A stretch of 36,897 nt of DNA from Kofleriaceae bacterium (GTDB lineage: Bacteria > Myxococcota_A > Polyangia > Haliangiales > Haliangiaceae), in assembly GCA_013368795.1 (NCBI GenBank), contig JABFXX010000391.1, positions 1 through 36,897 on the forward strand, read 5' to 3'. The position numbers and the translations under genes are program-made. Shown here in pieces: positions 32,574 through 36,897 of the stretch (position 1 is the stretch's first letter; each line of letters opens with the position of its first letter). The notes under the pieces are model-generated. The model was not told where the DNA came from. It saw nothing but the letters and a program-made list of their open reading frames with translations, and ran no database searches.

Positions 32574-33404
32574 CTACCGCACGGCCCGTGCGACCGGCCG
32601 CGGCACGAGCTCGAAGATCGCGAACGCCGCTGTTGTCTGCAGCGACTCGCTTGCAGGTGCGGCGATGCGGTCGGGATGAAACGCGGCCGGGCCCATCGCC
32701 AGCGCGTCGGCGATGTCCTCGGGCGTGAGGCAGAGCGAGAGCTCGAGCTGGGTCGTGCGCGCGAGCTCGAACCAGGGAGCGAACGTCCGCAGCAGGCGCT
32801 CGCGCTTGTTCGGCTCGATGGCGAGGCCTCCGTAGCGCCCGCGGAGCTCCGAGAGGTGCGATGGGGATGGCGTCACGACGAGGCAGCGTCCCGTGGTTCG
32901 CAGGACGCGGTGCAGCTCGCTCGGATCGCGCGGTGCGAAGACACACGTGACCAGGTCGATCGCATCGTCACGCAGCGGTAGCCGATGATGATCGGCGACG
33001 ACGCTGGCGATGCGCGGGTGGACGCGAGCGGCCTGGCGCGCCGCATGGCGCGAGACATCGACGGCGATGCCAGAGGATGTCGGCGAGCGGTCGACGAGCG
33101 ACGCGAGGTAGTAGCCGGGACCGGCGCCGACGTCGACGATGTACGTCGGAGGCCGGCACGCGACGATCGAGGCGAGCGTGTCCGCCAGCGGCGCGAAGTG
33201 TCCGCGCGCGAGGAAGCGCAGGCGCGCCTGGACCATCGCGGCCGTGTCGCCGGAGGGGATCCGGCCGCGGGAGAGATGTACGTGACCCCAGCGCGAGAGG
33301 TCGAAGTGATGCTGGTTGGGACAGCCGAGTCGACCGGGTGTGGCCGAGAGAGGGAAATGACAGACGGGGCACGCGAGTACGCGCACGATCTCAGGCGAAA
33401 ACAT
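32574..33404 (-). CDS. RlmA-type 23S rRNA (guanine-N1) methyltransferase
   Basis: A 276-residue SAM-dependent methyltransferase with the N-terminal zinc finger of the RlmA family: Cys12, Cys15 (LACPVC), Cys28 and His32 (GCPNQHH). The SAM motif is VDVGAGPGYY, and later motifs include VTCVFAPRDPSELHRVLRTTG. RlmA(I) and RlmA(II) methylate G745 or G748 in 23S rRNA hairpin 35; the RlmA(II)/TlrB branch gives tylosin resistance. Which branch this belongs to cannot be told by eye. Confidence 0.87.
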   Translation of the reverse strand: MFSPEIVRVLACPVCHFPLSATPGRLGCPNQHHFDLSRWGHVHLSRGRIPSGDTAAMVQARLRFLARGHFAPLADTLASIVACRPPTYIVDVGAGPGYYLASLVDRSPTSSGIAVDVSRHAARQAARVHPRIASVVADHHRLPLRDDAIDLVTCVFAPRDPSELHRVLRTTGRCLVVTPSPSHLSELRGRYGGLAIEPNKRERLLRTFAPWFELARTTQLELSLCLTPEDIADALAMGPAAFHPDRIAAPASESLQTTAAFAIFELVPRPVARAVR

Positions 33405-33749
33405 GGATGACTCCGCAAGCTCGAGGAATGCGAGCGCGCGGACGTCGGCGGGCGTGAAGCACGCCGCGACGAGCCGCGCACGGTGACGAGCGCGCGGCGG
33501 GAGCTTGAAACTCTCGCCGCTAGCGGCGGCGGAGACGAATCGTCGCGATCGGAGCCAACATCGTGTGAGAGCAGCCTAGCAGCCCGACCTCAGCGACGTG
33601 CGGCCGTCGGCGCCAGAACATTCGGGTCACGACCACGACTCTGCACACGAGCGTGGGCAGGCTGTAGCGTCGGGCGCTACAGGCGCCTGTCGTCAGCCGC
33701 GAATCTGTGAAGAAGACGGGGCGGCACATCACTTGCTGACGCCGGGCGG
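33405..33749. other. Intergenic region with an inverted repeat
   Basis: About 345 bases between divergent genes. I see no convincing gene. Near the right side is a perfect inverted repeat CTGTAGCG/CGCTACAG (33662-33669 and 33675-33682) around five bases, a possible operator or hairpin for the GH43-like gene that starts 68 bases later. Confidence 0.5.
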
Positions 33750-34931
33750 ATGCGGCTCGCACCGGCCTTCATCGCTTCGCTCTTCGTCACCGCCTGCGTC
33801 TTCGCGCCGGACTCCGAGCCCGACGAGGATGATGATCCCGCGTGGGACGTCGCGAGCGATCCGGACGCGCCCGCCGAGCTCGATGAAATCGATGACGCGG
33901 CGGACGACCCGGTCGAGCTCGTCGACGACGCGCCCGATCCGGCAGAGCTCGACGAGGTCGCCGAGGCGGCAGAGCCGGAGGTCGTCGAGGATCTCGACGT
34001 GCTCGCGCGCGCCGGTCAGTATCGCAACCCGCTCGGGCCGACGTGCGCGGACCCTGGCATCATCAAGATCGCGGGCACCGACGGGCCGACGTTCTGGGCC
34101 GCGTGCACGGGCAACGGCTTCCCGCTGTTCAAGTCGCGCGACCTGGTCCACTGGACGGCCGCCGGGCGCATCTTCACGGTCGCGACGAAGCCGAAGTGGG
34201 CGGGCGGCAACAACTGGGCACCCGAGATCCATCGCGTCGGCAACGGGCTCGTCGCGTACTTCACGGCGCTCTCGCCGAGCCGCGGCCGCATGTGCATCGG
34301 TGCTGCGCGCGCGGCCTCGATGGCCGGCCCGTGGCGCGACATCGGCCACCCGCTCGTGTGCGATCGGAACGTCAGCTTGATCGACGCGCACGTCTACAGC
34401 GATGCCGCGGGCAGGCACTACCTCTATTACAAGACCGACGGCAACGGCCTGTCGCCGAAGAAGCCGACGATCATCTACGGTCATCAGCTGCGCGCCGACG
34501 GCGCTGGGTTCGTCGGCAAGCGACACGCGCTGCTTCGCAACACGCTCGGCTGGGAGGGCGATGTCGTCGAGGCGCCGTGGGTCATCCACCGCGGCACGTA
34601 CTACTACCTGTTCTACAGCGGCTTTCGGTACTGCAACGCGACCTACGGTGTCGGGGTCGCGCGGTCGCGGTCGCCGCTCGGGCCGTTCACGAAGCGCAGC
34701 GCGCCGATCCTGAAGTCCAACGGCAGGTGGGCCGGACCCGGCCACAACTCGGTCGTCCGCACCGGCGGCAAGGCGTACATGGTCTATCACGCGTGGGATG
34801 CGCCCCACGCATGCGGTGACCCCGGCGGCCGTCACTTGATGATCGATGCGATCAGCTGGAAGGGCGGCTGGCCCGTCGTCAACAACGGCACACCCAGTCG
34901 CACGGCGCGGCAAGCGCCGGCGATTCCCTAG
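33750..34931 (+). CDS. GH43-like five-bladed beta-propeller glycosidase, lipoprotein
   Basis: A 393-residue lipoprotein: lipobox VTAC (Cys16), then a very acidic, disordered linker (20-85, mostly Asp, Glu, Ala and Pro), then a beta-propeller of glycoside hydrolase family 43 type. Candidate catalytic acids fit: Asp101 (CADPGIIKIAG, base), Asp211 (IDAHVYSD, pKa modulator) and Glu273 (VVEAPWVIH, acid). GH43 enzymes cleave arabinose- or xylose-containing polysaccharides, so it is probably a surface enzyme acting on plant-type or exopolysaccharide. The product ends with a short tail after GGWPVVNNG, usual for GH43. Confidence 0.85.
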   Translation: MRLAPAFIASLFVTACVFAPDSEPDEDDDPAWDVASDPDAPAELDEIDDAADDPVELVDDAPDPAELDEVAEAAEPEVVEDLDVLARAGQYRNPLGPTCADPGIIKIAGTDGPTFWAACTGNGFPLFKSRDLVHWTAAGRIFTVATKPKWAGGNNWAPEIHRVGNGLVAYFTALSPSRGRMCIGAARAASMAGPWRDIGHPLVCDRNVSLIDAHVYSDAAGRHYLYYKTDGNGLSPKKPTIIYGHQLRADGAGFVGKRHALLRNTLGWEGDVVEAPWVIHRGTYYYLFYSGFRYCNATYGVGVARSRSPLGPFTKRSAPILKSNGRWAGPGHNSVVRTGGKAYMVYHAWDAPHACGDPGGRHLMIDAISWKGGWPVVNNGTPSRTARQAPAIP

Positions 34932-35015
34932 GTCGCGCGTACGCCGCGCATCGGAGCAAGCACGAGCGGCAAGCTCGTCGAGCCCGGTCGGGCGTTCGGG
35001 AGCTAGACCGGATCG

Positions 35016-36158
35016 ATGTCATTGCTCGACAGCATTCAAGGAATGGTGACGCCCGGGCTGATCGATTCGCTCGGGCAGAAGTTCGGCTTGTCGCCCGCCA
35101 AGCTCGCAGGCTCGATGGGCGGCCTCGCAGGGACCGTGATGAGCGGCGTTGCAGGCAGGGCGAGTGATCGGTCGTCGATGGACAGCTTGTCGGGCCTCGT
35201 CAACGAGTCGCCGAACGAGCCGGAGGACTTCGACCGTCTCGCCGACGCGCCCGACGACAGTCCCATGAAGAGGCGCGGCTACCAGCTCCTCGACCTCGCG
35301 ACGGGAGGCAATCCCTCGGCGCTCGGCGGAATCGGCAGCATGCTCGGCATCGGAGGTGGCGCGACGAGCGGCCTCATGGGCTCTGTCGCGGCGCTCGCGA
35401 TGGGGGCGCTGCGCAAGCTCGGTCGCACGAGGCGCCTCGATGCGTCGTCGCTCAGCTCGCTCTTGCACAGCGAGAGCAAGTCCTATCGCGACGCGATCCC
35501 CGAAGCGTGGCGTGCTCACGTACCGGAGGTCGAGCATCCGCGTCACGCTCGCTCCGTCGCGATCCCTCGACAGTCGTGGTGGCCGCTGCTCGCGATTCTC
35601 GTCGCTGCCGTCGCGATCTGGGGGCTGACGCGTTCGCATCGACAGCGCAAGGAGACCCGCCGCCCGGAGACGTCGCAGACGTATCAGCCTTCGCAACAGC
35701 AGCAGCGCGAGGCGAGGCCGCAGCAAGGCCACCAGCGGATGGGGGAGCCGTCGGCCGCGCGCGCACCCGGCGGTACGGCGGAATCGAAGCTCCTCGCCGA
35801 GGCGCGCTCGCAGGAGCCGACGGGACAATCCATCCCGCTCGACAAGGTGACGTTCGCGACCGGTAGCTCGACGCTCGAGCCTACCTCCGACGATCAGCTT
35901 TCGCGCGTGGCGCGGGTCCTCGAGCGCAACCCGCTGGTTCGCGTCAACGTCGCGGGCTACCCCGATTCGGCCGCCGCGGAGAACGAGACGCTGTCGCGAG
36001 CGCGCGCTGCGAGCGTGCGCGATGCGCTCGTCCAGAAGGGCGTCGCAGGGTCCCGGATCCAGATCGCGACGGGGCGCGAAGCCGCGCTCGCCGCCGGGCG
36101 CGAGACCGCGTTCGGCCACGTGTCGATCCAGGTTCTTCCCGGCGACAATCGCGGCTAG
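35016..36158 (+). CDS. DUF937-OmpA fusion membrane protein
   Basis: A 380-residue protein joining two domains. The N-terminal part (about 1-160) is DUF937/YidB-like, rich in Gly, Ser and Leu (LDSIQGMVTPGLIDSLGQKFGLSPAKL, GSMLGIGGGATSGLMG). A membrane helix (about 188-205, WWPLLAILVAAVAIWGLT) and a Gln/Arg-rich linker follow, then a C-terminal OmpA domain (about 265-380) with VNVAGYPDSAAAENETLSRARAASVRDALV and GVAGSRI, the peptidoglycan-binding motif. No signal peptide precedes DUF937, so that part is cytoplasmic with the OmpA domain outside. Start at 35016 (MSLLDSIQ). Confidence 0.85.
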   Translation: MSLLDSIQGMVTPGLIDSLGQKFGLSPAKLAGSMGGLAGTVMSGVAGRASDRSSMDSLSGLVNESPNEPEDFDRLADAPDDSPMKRRGYQLLDLATGGNPSALGGIGSMLGIGGGATSGLMGSVAALAMGALRKLGRTRRLDASSLSSLLHSESKSYRDAIPEAWRAHVPEVEHPRHARSVAIPRQSWWPLLAILVAAVAIWGLTRSHRQRKETRRPETSQTYQPSQQQQREARPQQGHQRMGEPSAARAPGGTAESKLLAEARSQEPTGQSIPLDKVTFATGSSTLEPTSDDQLSRVARVLERNPLVRVNVAGYPDSAAAENETLSRARAASVRDALVQKGVAGSRIQIATGREAALAAGRETAFGHVSIQVLPGDNRG

Positions 36159-36897
36159 TCCTCGGGCTCGGGCGCGACGACGAGGATCTCCGAGCCACTG
36201 GAGTGCGCGATGTAGACGGCGCCTGTCGATGTGACGACGCCGTTGCGCGCGCCCTTGGCGGTCGGCACACGCGCGAGCGGCGAGAGGCTTCCGCTGGCGG
36301 CGAGAGATCCGACGGTGAGCGACGCAGCGCTCGCTGCGGCCGCATAGACGGTGCGCGTCGCAGGCGCGTAGTCGACGTTGTCGACGCCGTCGCCGGTGTC
36401 GAGCGAGCCGATGGACGCGCCATCGTGGCCGACATCGAGCACGACGACGCGCGCGCTGCAGCCGACGATCAGGAAGCCGTCTCGCTCGGCGAGCACGATG
36501 CCGTGGCCGCCGTCCTCGCCGCAGCCGGTCTTCCAGGTCGCGACGGTCTCGTGCGACGCGAGGTCGATCGCGATCGTCGTGTCCTTGTCCTCGAGGTTCG
36601 TGTAGAAGCGCCCGCGCGTCGCATCGGGTGCGTAGCCCTCGGGCTGGCCATCGAACGGCAGCCGCGCCTTCTGCTTCAGCGTCGTCGCGTCGAGGATCCG
36701 GATCGAGTTGTCCTGCGGCGCCGTCACCCAGACCTCGTTCGTCGGCGCGACGTAGGCGACGCCATCGGGCATCGAGTCGAGCTTGGTGCAGGTGCCGCGC
36801 GCGAGCTTGATCTCGTCGACGGCGCACACGCTGAAGTCGCCGCGGCTGCCGACGTAGACGGTGCCGGGCGGACCGAGCGAGGCGGCACTGGGACCGA
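36155..36897 (-). CDS. YncE/NHL-like beta-propeller protein (partial, N-terminus beyond the window)
   Basis: The open frame continues to the right edge without a stop, so the N-terminus is missing; a GTG at 36829 is only an internal candidate. The visible 247 residues are blade repeats such as NEVWVTAPQDNSIRILDATTLKQKARLPFDGQPEGYAPD and GRFYTNLEDKDTTIAIDLASHETVATW, with a pattern close to YVTN/YncE and NHL propellers. Such exported proteins are often ligand or DNA binding or surface layer-like; the role is unknown. Its stop and the OmpA stop share bases (CTAG at 36155-36158), the genes being convergent. Confidence 0.8.
   Translation of the reverse strand, partial: GPSAASLGPPGTVYVGSRGDFSVCAVDEIKLARGTCTKLDSMPDGVAYVAPTNEVWVTAPQDNSIRILDATTLKQKARLPFDGQPEGYAPDATRGRFYTNLEDKDTTIAIDLASHETVATWKTGCGEDGGHGIVLAERDGFLIVGCSARVVVLDVGHDGASIGSLDTGDGVDNVDYAPATRTVYAAAASAASLTVGSLAASGSLSPLARVPTAKGARNGVVTSTGAVYIAHSSGSEILVVAPEPED

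Overview
The window is GC-rich, gene-dense bacterial chromosome. Three things point to a myxobacterium-like member of the Myxococcota: an alternative complex III (Act) operon joined to a cytochrome c oxidase with a fused cytochrome c domain, an LL-diaminopimelate aminotransferase, and many small lipoproteins. This placement is inferred from gene content and base composition only.

Layout. (1) 1-9422, minus strand: a respiratory operon read right to left, actA-actB-actC-actD-actE-actF, a small membrane protein, a SCO1/SenC copper chaperone and the start of coxB. Most junctions are 4-base ATGA/GTGA overlaps, so translation is probably coupled. Together the products move electrons from quinol to cytochrome c and then to oxygen. 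(2) 9625-16929: envelope and housekeeping genes (matrixin-like lipoprotease, outer-membrane barrel, lipoprotein, DapL, LEA-like protein, CAP-domain lipoprotein, alpha/beta hydrolase, MtgA transglycosylase, diacylglycerol-kinase-like protein). (3) 17001-22584, plus strand: a long tRNA array behind a good sigma-70 promoter. It holds 22 tRNA genes, many of odd shape, plus a TROVE/Ro60 (Rsr) gene, an HNH endonuclease gene and three 118-125-base RNAs that look like tRNAs with a Ro60-binding Y-RNA helix built into the anticodon arm. A 23rd tRNA lies at 24019. By anticodon the set covers 19 of 20 amino acids, lacking only Cys. (4) 22582-25576, minus strand: sensor kinase, Met/His-rich lipoprotein, FMN reductase. 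(5) 25709-30909, plus strand: M20 peptidase, TRIC-family membrane protein, bile-acid-symporter-like transporter and a large arylsulfatase. (6) 30910-33404, minus strand: tandem MgtC/SapB proteins, a hemerythrin-like protein and an RlmA-type rRNA methyltransferase. (7) 33750-36897: GH43-like lipoprotein, DUF937-OmpA protein and a partial beta-propeller protein.

The strongest candidate for an undescribed system is region 3. Each of the three long RNAs has a tRNA acceptor stem, D arm and T arm. In place of a normal anticodon loop each carries the pattern CUYGYCC - short loop - GGGCCGA - N8 - G(G/C)UUAUC. As I recall the human Y RNAs, their 5' strand reads GGUCCGA - N8 - (G/A)GUUAUC and pairs with CUUGAC at the 3' end, leaving one bulged C. 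The same helix, with the same bulged C, can be drawn in all three RNAs, but with strand order reversed and the ends closed by a hairpin loop. Bacterial YrlA RNAs join a Ro60-binding helix to a closed tRNA-like domain; these RNAs look like circular permutants of that design, with the tRNA end open and the Y-RNA end closed. Linkage to a Ro60 gene in the same array makes it plausible that they tether Ro60. All RNA folds were drawn by eye; no covariance search was run.
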